Positions 42,810-55,000 of a DNA stretch of 64,000 nucleotides are shown one piece after another (the stretch's first letter is position 1; every line of letters begins with the position of its first letter). Below the pieces are notes generated by a model. It did no database searches. It was not told where the DNA came from and was given only the letters and a program-made list of their open reading frames with translations. A program made the translations under genes and the position numbers. The stretch spans positions 310,001 to 374,000 of the forward strand of contig MU858046.1 in the NCBI GenBank assembly GCA_033297075.1, given 5' to 3'. The stretch comes from Rhypophila decipiens (lineage: Eukaryota > Ascomycota > Sordariomycetes > Sordariales > Naviculisporaceae).

Positions 42810-44119
42810 CTAATGCGGGCTCAGGTGGTTCGAGTGGTGGTGCAGTTGGGTGTCAATGCGTGGTATCGTGCTGAACGGCGACGGATTACCTCCCATGGAG
42901 GGCGTCGACATCATGCTGGGCATTGGTGGCATAGGAAGGTTCGGCACGGCGGGCTGAGAGACGGATACTGGATAGGACGACGTCATTGGGTATAATGAAG
43001 CTCCTCCCAGGTGATCTGGAACTGTCCGTGGTCCGGCTTGGGCATACTGCGGGTAGTCGTGGTCGTAGGTCGTGGGGCTCTCATCCATGCGCATGCGCTT
43101 GCCGCTTCTACCATCCTCGTAGCCATAGCTATAGGAGCCTGCGCCGTACTCGTTCCGGAGCGAGCCGTAATCGCTTCGTAGTTGTGGTGATTCGCTAAAG
43201 TAGCTGCTACTTTGCGATGTCACTGATGATCTGGATCGGTCGAGGTGCCCGCTGCCTCCCAAGCTGGCGTCATGGATGCTTCCCGTGCGGCGGAGATGCG
43301 TGTGGCTGCCGGGACTGAGATCGGGAGTGCCGTTCTCGGGTATCGATGCGAACTGATGTTGATGTTGGTGAGACTGAGTTTGATGATGGCGGTAATGGTC
43401 CATCTGATTGGCCACGCTGCTGTTTCTCTTGCGGGTGGTAATGCTGCGGGAGTCCTTGCGGAGCCGGAGGCGCACGCCTTGATCACTAAAAGAGCGCGTC
43501 AAGAAGGTTGATTCCTCAATGCCAGGGAAGGCCTTGTGAGCGTAGACGACAAATGGATCCGAGGTCGTCCTTGTCAGCATCCAGCATTCCCTGTCCTGCA
43601 GTTTGAGCTCGTAGAGAATAAACTCCAACCGATACGTGCCCTCTTTCCTGACAGAAAGGTCGCCAAACACAAAGAAGCCGCCCTGTGTGTTGTCCGTGTC
43701 TTTGAGGCTGTACAACGAAGACACCACCGTGCCAACCAGGTCGTTCTCCTTGGGCTCCGGATGGTTGTTATGCGAAAGAGGCCCAGGAGGCACTGAATCT
43801 TCTGGAGAACTCGGGCTGTCCTCCTTGCCGTGTGCTTTGATAAGTCGGGCTGTGAGAATTAGATACGGACTTTGAAGGTAGTTCTTGGCGCCATCTCTCC
43901 TATTGCTGACGAGCTGGACAATCGGGGGAGGATCGAGTGGTTTCCGGTCTTGTTGGAGGAGAAGTAAAGTCAGCAAAGACAAGTTCTTGCGGGGGGTGGA
44001 CATGCTGCAAGCTTACCCTTTTCTTTACCAATGGCCATGCGCCCCTGCTTGGGTTGTTGGCGCACAATCAGCTGGAAGTCATGGTGGACTGGTGTCGTCG
44101 GGTAGGATCCTGAAGACAT
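42810..44119 (-). CDS. vosA: VosA-like velvet-family regulator
   Basis: Exons 44119-44017 and 43948-42810 join in frame to 413 residues. The velvet domain starts almost at the N-terminus (HHDFQLIVRQQPKQGRM) and continues over the intron as GKEKDRKPLDPPPIVQLV, NYLQSPYLILTARL, TQGGFFVFGDLSVRKEG and FLTRSFSDQGVRLRLRK (to about residue 210). Velvet domains bind DNA with an NF-kB-like fold and pair with each other to control sporulation, secondary metabolism and spore viability. The N-terminal position of the domain and the 413-residue length fit VosA better than VeA or VelB; VelC is the main alternative. The C-terminal half is disordered (His/Gln, Ser, Tyr and Pro-rich) with a possible nuclear signal GKRMRMDE. 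The 5' leader has adjoining homopolymeric A and T runs just upstream of the ATG. The intron acceptor is AAG. Confidence 0.85.
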
Positions 44120-46822
44120 GATGGTGGCTGAAGATGGTTTTTTTTTTAAAAAAAGAAAAAACAATAAATAATCCCGGGAATCAGGGGGTCGTAAGCTTTT
44201 TGCGGCAAACGACGTACCGCTGCCCGTTAACCAAGGTCGAGGGTGTCTTGGGCGTGGAGAGTGTATATAGTTTTGTTCCCGATTTTTTGCGTGGAACGAA
44301 CGAGGGCTGCGAAGTGCTTGTCGATTGCACCACGTGTAAGCTTTACAGCACCCGAGGGACAGTCTCAAAAGAGTGGAATTCGGGCCTCGGTCTGGGAAAA
44401 GACGACCATGTGTGGACACTGCAATTCCAATAATTGTCGGTGTGAACGCCGCTGGTGAACCTTAAAAGTGCCTGGTGTCCGTCGCTCCTTCCTTCACCTT
44501 CTTTCCGGGATCCAAAACAACTGCGTGAGCCCCGCCCGTCACAAATCGAGAACCCTCTGCCGATGTCCCAACAGCCAAACAAGAGGACAGTGATGACAAA
44601 AACGACGACGAGCCGATATCGAAACAGGACTCGAAGGAAGTTGACGACGATGGCGAGAAGACGATCAACAAAGGTCGACGACACTCGACTGATAGGTCTG
44701 GGCCTGGTCTAAGTATGCGTTGCTATGGTTGGTCGAGGTGGGACTTGGGACCTTTGAACAGACAAGACTGGAAAGAGGTTGAGCGAACCAGACGAGGTCG
44801 ATGGGTGGTTTATGTGGACGAGACCCGGGGAACAAACCCAGCAATGCAACCGGGCGTGGGACTGGCTTATAAGGGGGTGGGCCTATACTGGCGGGAAGGG
44901 ACCGTGACTGGAACTGCGAGTACTCCGTAATGCTGGAAGAATGAGTGAGCAACAAGCAAGTAATGCAGGTCCAAGTCCACAAATGGGCGAGGTGATCGTG
45001 GTGGCCGGGGTGGGGCAAGCTCTGCCGGAAGTCCTGCTCAGTAAAGACTTGCTTGATGTGGTCTCAGTGGGCGGGGAAATATGATGGTGATGATGCAGTG
45101 CTGATGGCTGCTGCTTGCTCCTGCTGCTCCTGCTTCTGGACGAGACCGCCGTCAGGACAGGATAGGGGCAGGGAACTGAGACTACCGGAAGTGCTGGCTA
45201 AGTTAGGGATGCTTCAGGTGTATCTGCATACTGCAACTCTACACTTGCTTAACTCTGCATCTGCGGAAGCCCTGCGGATGGGGAGAGGCGGCCGGCGAGA
45301 ACGTGTTGGATTGCTACAGCCAGACTGCTGGTTCTGGATGCAGGAGAGGAGGGGGAGGCAGATGTATGTAATGTACAAGACGAGTATGTAGTGTAGGCAA
45401 GGTGGGCATGAAAGGTAGGCTGGCAGGTTGTAGGCAGGCAAGGTGGTTATGTATAACAGAGATGGGCAAGGTATATGGGAAAGGGTCTCTTACCTGATGG
45501 TACGGTGTAATGTACCGCTCAACACCGGCTGGACAGGGTCAAGGATGGCGTGAGCTTGTTGGATGGAACCAGGGCTGGGTCCAGTTTTCTGTAAGTGGCC
45601 ACTGGCCGTTCCCAATGCCCCAGTTTTGCTGATTGCTCAAGCTGGTTAGGGCGCTGTTCTTTTTTCTTTCTCTTTGCTGGTGCTAGAGTGGTACCTACCG
45701 GTGCTACTCTACACCTGCTTGGCTGGCTCGTGCTGATTCCAAACGGTCTTGATCTCTCTTCTCCCTCCCCCTCCGATCCCCGATTGAGCTATTCGTTCGG
45801 ACAAGGCCCGCCGCTGATGGGACCTCGACAGTACGATGTGGTGCAGAGAGCGATCGTGAGCCAGTCTTAGCGGATGTCTGCAGACCCACGTAGTGAATAC
45901 GGAATCGACTGTCGTCTTGTCTCGACAGTTGTCGTGTTCTGTAAGCTCCCCTTTCGGGTAAGGCTGATCGTGCCAAACGTTGACGACCAAAGATTGGGAA
46001 GACGCTAGAGAGCCGGGGCTTCCACCGTGGGCGGGCGATGCCGGAGAGCGGAATGGTGTCTACTGTGTCGACGTGCGAGAAGCAAACCTTCGAAAGCGGT
46101 TTTCTGGCCTGTTCGAGACGAGATCGGTGGTAAGAGGTACGAAGACCTTTGTCCGATACGTTTTGCTCGGATTCCAGGCAAACTCCTGGGCTTGAACTCA
46201 GTCTGTGAAAGGCTGGACCTTTCTGACGATCAACTTCGATGCTGTCCTGATTTTTACTCTTTTTCTTCTTGTCTGCTTTTTCAGTTTCTGGGACGTACTG
46301 TGCTGTACTGTGCTCGACCCAAGATGGCACGTAGATTGGAGGTACACCCAAGGTAGATCCGGAGAACGGGACAAGGAGCCAGAAAATGCAGACAATGCCG
46401 TCCACGCCTGCGATGAGCGTGGATCTCGATGTGGATTAGGATGCGGGAGCTCGAATGACTTTTGCCCTGTCGCAATGGAGAGACAAGGAAGCTGGCCTAA
46501 CAGTCTCTGAATATTGAGGAGCAGAAGAGAGCCAGAAGCAGGGTGTGAATCTTTGTGGTCGAAGGAGGTATGATTTCCTGGGACCGGTCACAGGAGGAAG
46601 GATCTTAATTGGGACGAATGGGAGGGCGAATGTGACTGGGAGAAAAGGTACACAAGATATAGCTTTCCCAGCAAGCTCAGTACTGCAACAGCGAAACTGG
46701 GGGTGGGAGTGACGAGCCCAGCAAGTACCACGGCCCAGAATGGTACCTCGATTATCATGGAGGCAAGTGGGGAGCGTGAAGGATGGCAAAGCAGCCCTCA
46801 GTAATATTAACGGAGCAGCAGC

Positions 46823-46849
46823 TAATAATGATAATGATAATAATAATAA
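46823..46849 (+). repeat. TAA/TGA trinucleotide microsatellite
   Basis: A run of TAA and TGA triplets ending in TAATAATAATAA. On the minus strand it produces the poly-Leu stretch of a spurious hydrophobic ORF. Confidence 0.85.
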
Positions 46850-46998
46850 CAGAACAAGCGTCAGAAGTACATGGCCACTAACGGCCAAAGCACCCCTTAA
46901 CATCAAGCAGTGAGCCGCGAGCAACACCGGTGAAGAATTAGGGCAGGGAAGGGGGTAGGAGGAGGATTCAGCAACACATCAGCTGGCGGGCCTAGAGC

Positions 46999-47012
46999 GA
47001 GAGAGAGAGAGA
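46999..47012 (+). repeat. GA dinucleotide microsatellite, seven units
   Basis: (GA)7 within otherwise featureless intergenic DNA. Confidence 0.85.
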
Positions 47013-47020
47013 CGTGATAT

Positions 47021-50000
47021 GATTGACAACGAGGATGAACTCTGATGTTGCCAGGGGGAGGGGTGTGTGCTTGGGGAGGTGGTGCACACCTTGTCCAGGG
47101 CCTTGTTCATCTGCCATCCGCCCATCCAGGGCCAGGCATCCCAGGGATCTTGGCACTAGGTGTGCAGGGTATTTTCTCGGCTTGTTAACATGCCTTGCTG
47201 GCGGACGGCAAGCAAGCCGCTAGGTCGTTAGGTCGTTAGGCTAGCCTGGGAGGGAGTTCGTGAGTCTTGACAGGCTTGACAGGGCCGCGGCCGGGGTCCC
47301 GCGATGCCCTGAACTGGGGGTGTCCCTGTCGTTTTGGGGAGCGGCAGACCACAGCGGCGAACAGTTTGTCAAGTCATGAACCAAAGCGAACGCGGCGCGT
47401 CTTCTGTGAACATGAAGGACTTCTTGTTCGGGGTCGATGAACAGGGGTTGATTTTTTTTCGGTTTTATCCTCCAGACTTGCCCGATCGGGATCTTCTTGG
47501 CGAGCGTTTGCACACTGTACTTTGCAATCTCGTCTCAGTTCCGTATTTCCCACCAGAAACCGGATATCCGTCTCGTACATACGGATACGGAACCTCATCG
47601 GTACCTTTTTGGAGTCATTCTTCCAAGCTTCTTCACCGGACCCGAGCCTCTGTCTCTGTCCTCGAGTCTTCCCCGTTTCTGTGCCTCTCGCTTCGTCACG
47701 TATCATGGGAGCCCATAGTTCATCAAGTGAAAAGACATTGTATTTTTGATTTCTTTGCCTCTTCATTTCATGCCCCTGCTCCCACCTCTCCCACCTCTTC
47801 CATGCGGGTTGTCTGTGTGTGATGGCTGCGACTTGCACATACAATCCACTGGTATTAGTGCATCGAGGTGTAACGAAGATTGGACCTGCTGGAGGTGGTG
47901 TGGTGGTAAGAATACATATCCAAGCTCTTTGGACAAGGTGTGGGAGGGATCGAGTGGCACCCACGCAGACAGACAGCCCAAAACGGCTTGACGGGATGCC
48001 AAAATCGAAATGGGAGACAGTATGGAGAAAATGGGGGTGGAGAACGCCTCTAGCTGGACCAGGGACCTTCCTTCCTCGTGTAGCTCAGCACTGGTGGGGT
48101 AAAGCTTGGAAAGCCTGGCCCTGCACTTTCAAGGACCTCAACTTCCTCAAGTACTCGAGTATCGATATCAAAATACCCACCGAGAGGGAGAATGGCGAGT
48201 TGGCAAGTGCAATTCGAGAGCGCCTGCTTATCGATGTGAGGCCAGCTCGGTTTGAGGGACAACTCTGCTGAGTCTCTATGCCCTGAGGTCGGGAAAGAAG
48301 GTTACCGTTCACAACAGGCAGGTACTCACGTACTCGCCAAGACCGTTAAGGCCGTCATTCTGGATAAATTGTAATTTGTACCGAAGTGGCTGACCTCCAC
48401 CAGTAACACGCGGGCAAGCTGAGTTGCAAGTGCAAAGTATTGGTCGTATTGAGTCTGTATAATACTGGAAATATTGCCAACTCAACAGGGAGCTCTCCGC
48501 AGAGTCCGGACCACTTTCCCAGGATGAGGGTGACTGCGTGTGACTGTCTTCCGTAATTGACGGCGGGAAAGATCTGAGGCAGTGCGTATCCGGTAACTCA
48601 ACGGGTCAACATGAACCGTGAAGTTTATCAGCAACGCCCAGCAAGTCGAACCTTCCAAAGGTACCACAGAGTGAGCTGTGGGGAGTGACGGGAGTAAACG
48701 AAAACCTGCGCCATGATTAGCTGGTTCCAGTGTTATTCATGAAACATCTCCACGTGTTGAAAGGAATCGACGGCGTGCACCAAGAAAAGCGGTCAAGCTT
48801 GAAAGGAGTGTGGTGAATCAACTTTCGATTTTTGTTTTTTTTACCAACGGCGAACATGTTTTCCGGCATTGACTGGGTCAGCGCCCGACAGCTCCGTGCC
48901 TTGTCGCACAAAGTGCGAAAGCTCCATTCTGCTGTCTGTGCGTGCATGCATGCATGAACACGGAGAGTTGGAGTTTTCAACGACTCCTCCAGCCTTGACC
49001 CTTATCAGGCCTAGGATTGATGAAAGGAATATTCTTTCCATGCTTGAGAAAGATTGCGTATGCCTTGGCTGTTTGAGATTTTCCCTTTGCACCCCTTCTT
49101 TTCGTTTCGTTTTGTCTGCTCGTCTTCTCTTCGAGTTCCTTTCTCCTTCTATCCGTTATCTGATCCGAGCTGCACTAACCCTCGTTAGCGTCGGGTCTTG
49201 CGATCTCGAGGTGCAATCGCCGGTAGGTCGGATACCGTGGTCCGGTCAAGTGCAGAGTGGGGCCTTGCCGCCTGTCATGTCTCATATTTTGGCACTTGCA
49301 TCCGTCAGATCGATCAATTTCGTCAGCGATTACGGGTACCCCATACTGGTAATTTTTAGTAGCGCCTTCGCTCGGGCTGACTAACCAACCGTTGACCGTT
49401 CACCGTTAACGGTCATCGGTTTCATAAAAAGAAAGTCTAGCAATAATAGGTCGTTGAGCAGTCGGTTCCAGCAAAATTTGGTTGAGTCGTCACTGGATAC
49501 GACGATCCTCACCAAACCAGGAACATGGAAGCAACGCCGAAGAAAAGGAAGCTCTCACCAGTTTCTGGTCAGCCTTGTCAAATTCCAGGATTCCGCCCCA
49601 CCTCAAGGCTCCACGACGTTGTGCAATTAATTCACCTGCGTCCATGCGCTTGCAGTCGGCCGGTCGCCGATTTTCAGGAACGAGATCATGGCTATTTCCG
49701 CTAATGCAAGAGCGGCACTGATAAAAAAATAAGAAAAGAAATCAGGCCGGATGGTGGTGTGGGCATTTCGGACACTGGATGATGCCGTCAGGACGTCATG
49801 TTCCTGGCCATACAAGTTTTTTTGGTGTGTGATCCCTGGTGTTTGCGGAGACAATACATCAGGTACGCGTGTATCCGTAATAGGTACTGATACCACAACG
49901 TTCGGTGGACATGTTCATCTTGGCTTCAAAGTGTCGTACATTCAATGCGACATGATAATTACACAGCGAACAGGACAGCACTAAAATTAGCAATGCCACC

Positions 50001-52000
50001 ATATCAAAAACCTTGCTAGACTAGGCTCAAGAAAATGTTGCCAATATGGCAATATCGGCCTTTCTTTCAGTACTGTAATTATAAAATCCTTGAACAAGCG
50101 CTACTTGATGGTGTAATAAACACTTTAGAGGTGGGTATTCCAGCCCAGTCGTTAAGCTTGGCAGATATCCGTCGCTTTGACCTTCTTCTTTTCCCGTGGA
50201 GACGCGGCACACAACCGAACAAGGCAGAGCCCATCTGGTCATCCACACCTCTCGACCTCCTGTGGCTTGCCTCTCGGAGCTATTCTTATGAGTTAGCCTC
50301 AAGAATACCTCCGTCCAAATCGACTCCAAAGGTCCTAGCAAGACCTTGGCGCAAAAAATCACAGAAGGGGACTGGTGTGTTGTCGTCGACGTCAGTGCTC
50401 TTGCCCGCCACGATGCAAGCAGGATTCCAGAAGGACGAACCCCAGCCGTTCCCACTCATCGCGTGTTGGTGATTTGCGATTTCGAATGTTTGAAGAAGCT
50501 TCCAAAGAAGAGGTCATAGCGACAAACTCTGCTTCGCAGACCGGGGACCGCTGGTCACGGACGGCACAGGGCGATTGATGACCAGGGACTGGGCCAAAAG
50601 ACATGATGGGCCTTCTGTTTTCTGGGTCTCTTCAAACAGCAACGACTCGGTCGTGCCGAGAACATGTCAATCGAGGCCTTGTTTCAGTTCCGAGCATCAT
50701 GGTCCTCGTCATCACTGCCATCTTGACGCCGGTTGAATATTTGCAGACTGGAAGGCCAACATAGACGTTCATCATCAAAGTCCTTGCCCGTTCGCCCTAG
50801 TGTGCGCCTCTCGGCAGGCACCGTGCAACTAACCAGCGGGTATGTATGAATACTGCTGATACACGTTCATACAGTCCCTAGATACCGATTCATAGTCCGA
50901 AAATGGCGACGACTACCCCGTACAATTATATCCCAGCATTATCAGGTCGGTTGTCCATAGCCCGGTGGCGATTGCTGTGTGGATTGTGCTGGAAGAGTCA
51001 TCCTAAGACCATTCTGCCTGCTATAACCCACCAGAATTCCTATTATCCACCATCTCGCAAGCAATGCGCTCCCTGTTCTGACAAGCCATCACTTCGGCCC
51101 TTTCAGCTCAGGACTACGTCAAGGCGCTCGCAAACTATTTCGATTTGGGCTTCACTTGACGGACTTTGCCGCAATACTAATCCGTTCTTGGGACAGACTG
51201 CAACCAGAGGGTTTGCGGAGGTGAAGTTGTTTCTATAAACAAATCTTTTTTATTTATTTATAATGGTACATCTGTGTCGTGGGCACCACCCGCTTCTCAA
51301 CCAAGGAACGCCATGGTCGTCGACGGTTGGCCGAACATTCTTTACATTGCCTTGGCCTCACTCTCACCTTGTTCAACCTTAAACCTAGTTGACAGCCGTC
51401 GACCCTGTGGTTCCGGATCTTGGTTGCCCATGTGTTAGCCGCAAACACGGACGGCACACAGCAGCCCACCCATGTCGCCGCCACAACCGGATACAAATGC
51501 AGCCTTACATGTACTATACAGTCCATCCAGGCTCGTCTGATGATAATTGTTCGAAAGAATTAAGTCGAGCTCGTCTTATTTAAAAGTCAAGAGCTGAAAC
51601 AGAACAACATTACCTGCTCCTGCATTCGAGGTGGTAATATAGCGAGATGAGAGCTCATGCCGTGTGCACAGTCACCATCCCTGGCACTCGAGGAATCAGC
51701 CCTTGAAGTAATATTCCCCATTTGATAGGCAAAAGTGTGTTGTTTTCTTCGTCATGGATAAGTCTATCCGTATGGGTTTGAATGAAACAACCCAGCAACT
51801 GTAGCGTGCAGCTAGCTTGGCTGGACGTTCAGGACGAGTGAGCACTAACAGATGGAAGATATATAAGTCCTTTTCTCCGCCGTTGCACGGAACTCGAATC
51901 CATAATAATAAGGGACATATAAAGAATTTCCCATTCGAGTGAAGGATGGCGGGCTATCGAACTGCAGTGTACTGAGCTATAATTAACTGTTATGCATATA
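47021..52000. other. Gene-poor region, no supported gene
   Basis: Frames of 60-196 codons occur on both strands, mostly without an ATG, and none carries a motif I know. Short structures are an inverted repeat at 49393-49415 and a TTGCC/GGCAA pair near 50039-50053. A frame from about 50905 to 51180 has only scattered stops and might be a decayed coding segment. Confidence 0.4.
49393..49415. repeat. Inverted repeat TGACCGTT/AACGGTCA
   Basis: Perfect 8-bp arms are separated by 7 bp that themselves form part of CCGTTAACGG (49403-49412). Three copies of the AACGG core, a Myb-like recognition sequence, lie within 23 bp. Confidence 0.6.
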
Positions 52001-55000
52001 AATGAAATGCAGGTGGACGACATGGTGGTTTATTTCTACAGGAACTTGTGGATATCACATCCAGCACGAGATCGCACAAAGTGGGCTCGAAAAACAACCT
52101 GAACTGCACTTGCTAGCCAACGCTTGAAGAAGCGAAACCGATGAAAAGACCTGTTTAGGGCCGGCAAGTTAATGCCATCAAGCAGCCTATTACCTGAGTC
52201 CACTCAAAGATCCAATCCGGCCGTCACAGCGTGCTCCGTAAACATCTGCAAGTGATGGGATACGATTCAGGCCTTCGATGCTACCCATCATCCCCAATCG
52301 TCTGATATGTGTCCCACTTCCCCGTACAATCGAGCCCTACAATTGCCGTGCTGGGCACTGCCAGCACCCTGCCCAAGGCATCGGTATTGGTCTTCAACAA
52401 AGCGGCGAGGTGATGAAAATGAAACGCAAAACCTGTGCGGGCCCTTCCTTGTGAGGAGGCTGGAAGAACAGAAGGGTGCGGTATCTCTCCTCCAATCCCC
52501 CCTGCAAGTACCTTGCAAAACGCCTGATGATGTTGAAATTGCGACTGAATGCAATTCTTTTCCCCTCAATCCCGCAGTTCATGCCTTCCTTAATAACCTG
52601 CTGCGACTAAAGATTGGCGTTGTCGTTGCCATTCATCAGACATCTCAAACCAGGTTGTGGATCAAAAAGTGGAGTTGTTGGTCGTTGGGAAAGAGTGAGG
52701 GAAAAAGCAATGTTTGCAACTTCCAATCGGCAACATCCCTTCTTGCATCCGAAATCCATCGCCTTCCTTCCTTCCACAAACTCCGTTTTCGGATGAGGAA
52801 ACGAGAAAAAGAAACAAAGATTGTCAGAAAAGGGAAGGCAAGATCATGAGTCTCAAGCCACACCGCGTGGGGGGAGAGAGAGGCTGCTTGCTGAATCACC
52901 GCCGGCAAACCTTGCACCAGCACCCGCAACAAGCCCAGGCGATTCCTCAATCTCGAATTTCTTTTCAGGATCGAACACGGAGTGCTGTAGTGTACGGAGT
53001 ACCTACGCATTCCCCACAAAGCGGCGCTTGATACCGGGCCGTCAGAAATCATTTATCGCTTTTTTTTCTTCGCTTCTTCCTGATCGACGTCGAGATTGGC
53101 CGTCTTTCTCCAATCTCCCTCCCGGGCTTGAGGTGACTCGGAACTGCCAAGACGCGGCCCGATCTTGATACCCTTCATGCCCGCCAACCTCCATGCTTTA
53201 TGTTGTCTCACCAGCCTTCCTGAGCCGGGTCTGTACTCCGTACTGTACCGTATTTTGCAGCCAAAACTCGCTTGGCGATCTCTTCTTTCATGGACGCTCA
53301 TGCCCAGCCTGGAATTCCAAACCACTTGCTCGTTGCCCCCGGATTTGATCGCCATGATCGATCAACTTGGCTTTTCTTGCGAGATGAGACGAGACGAGAC
53401 GAAGATTGACCAGATGCTAGAACTAGGTCCAGTGAATCATTTCTCCCCGCAATGCAAAAGTCGGTAGTCGCCTGTTCCCGCGCGGTACCGGATAACACAT
53501 CCTGGAGGACCTGGTTGCCCAGGATCCCGCTTCTCCGACCCCTCAAACGTCAACGACGTTCATCATGGACAGATACGTACTTCATTTTGGTACCTCGACT
53601 GGTAAACCCGGCATGGCCATTCACGATGTATTAGCCATACACTCGACGCATGTTCCATCGATAGCCGCCAGGGGCGATCAACTACCCAGGCAGCTTTGAG
53701 ATTGCTCTCCCCTTATCATTCGGCCTTGCATACCAAAAGATTGCTATCCACATGGCTTCGTTACGGATGAGGAACATCAGGTGACGGCGACTGACTAGGT
53801 GCTCACCTGACCGGATATTACCAATGTCAATCTCTCAACGTCTTTTGCCCGTGGCAGGCTCGTCACATCAACACGACTGCATATCTTCCTGCACACCGAG
53901 TCTCGCTTGAGCTGTTGCATTCGTCGAGATACGATATGCTCATCATTGCCCGGTCTGCCACAAAGACCACACCATCTCAAGACAGATCAGGTATAGCCAG
54001 CTCGAGAGCCAAGGAGGCTACCTCGTGGGAGCAGCAGCAGCAGCTCGTCGACCGCACCTCTTGTTCCCTCCGTTCACCAACGGCACCCTCCTCGCTGGTG
54101 CCATGGCAGCCATGCTTCCATCCACAATATCCTCCGATGCATCGCGCACAGGCCGGCTGCTTGTCCCGCGCATGGCAAGTCTAGGATAATTCCCTGTCGC
54201 CACGCTTTTCGATGAAAATCATGCCCCCTCTGAGCTACTCACATCCCCTCCCCACCCATCTCAGAGCTTGGCTGATCTCGTCATGAGGTGGGAGCAGAGA
54301 GAGTACAACACCATCGACATTGGCTCCTTCTTGCCTGCAGAGCAGTATACTACCGTGCTGCATGCTCGCTGCAGCGAATTGCCTCTCCCAGCCCAACTTC
54401 GGCAGGAATTGCTCGAGTCGAATTGTGCAGCTTTCACCGGGTCCTTTAGCTTACTTGCCAGGTTGCATTGCACGTCAAGTTCAGGACTTGTGTCTTGTTG
54501 AAACAAGTAAAGGGCCACGGCATGAACGGCATCTCTGCCAGGCCTAAAATTGACAGCAAATGCTAATACGGCATCTGGGAAACCCCCTCCTTTCTCTTGT
54601 CTTGCGAGACCATTCTTGTCATGGAGGAATAGGAAATTGCGTCCTCCCATGTCCGATGAGATCGGACGAGCGTTTCGTCGCCAATCTCGCTGGTGTTACA
54701 AGGTGGGATAATAAGGCAGAGAAGCGGGGTGATTTCTCGGGCTAATTATACGGCGCGCCGGCGCCACAAGTTGAAGCCCTGACCGAGCGGACGCCATCTT
54801 CCTTTGGGAAAGGTGAGGAGAAAGGCTCTCACAAAAAGTAACAGAAAGCTCACTCCTGTTCACAAATCTCCACGTAGCCTGCAACCTGCAAAGTCTGCTG
54901 CATCAGAGTCGGCGTGCTTCCAGCCTTCCCTCGCTTACGCTTGGACAGCTGAGTTGTCCAGAAACAGCTGCAAAGGGACATTTCGGCCGCCGTTAGGGTT

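Larger units (their letters stand above)
44120..47020. other. Non-coding upstream region of the velvet gene
   Basis: Starts with a homopolymer stretch (T run then A run, about 44138-44160) in the velvet leader. A 233-codon minus-strand frame without any Met (45704-46405) is present but unsupported. One TACTCCGTA motif is at 44921-44929. Probably the promoter and perhaps a long 5' UTR of the velvet gene. Confidence 0.4.

Noticed and set aside
46436..46927. Minus-strand ORF with a strongly hydrophobic, Leu-rich N-terminus
   Set aside because: The Leu run is produced by the TAA/TGA microsatellite, and the rest shows no protein features.
47374..47964. 196-codon minus-strand frame
   Set aside because: Opens with a non-ATG codon, is basic and low-information, and is overlapped by plus-strand frames.
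50903..51238. MATTTPYNYIP... ORF that at first resembled the start of an RTA1-type membrane protein
   Set aside because: No membrane helices follow and the resemblance is limited to a few residues.
51880..51980. Possible tRNA suggested by GGAACTCGAATCC
   Set aside because: No acceptor stem or anticodon arm can be paired around it.
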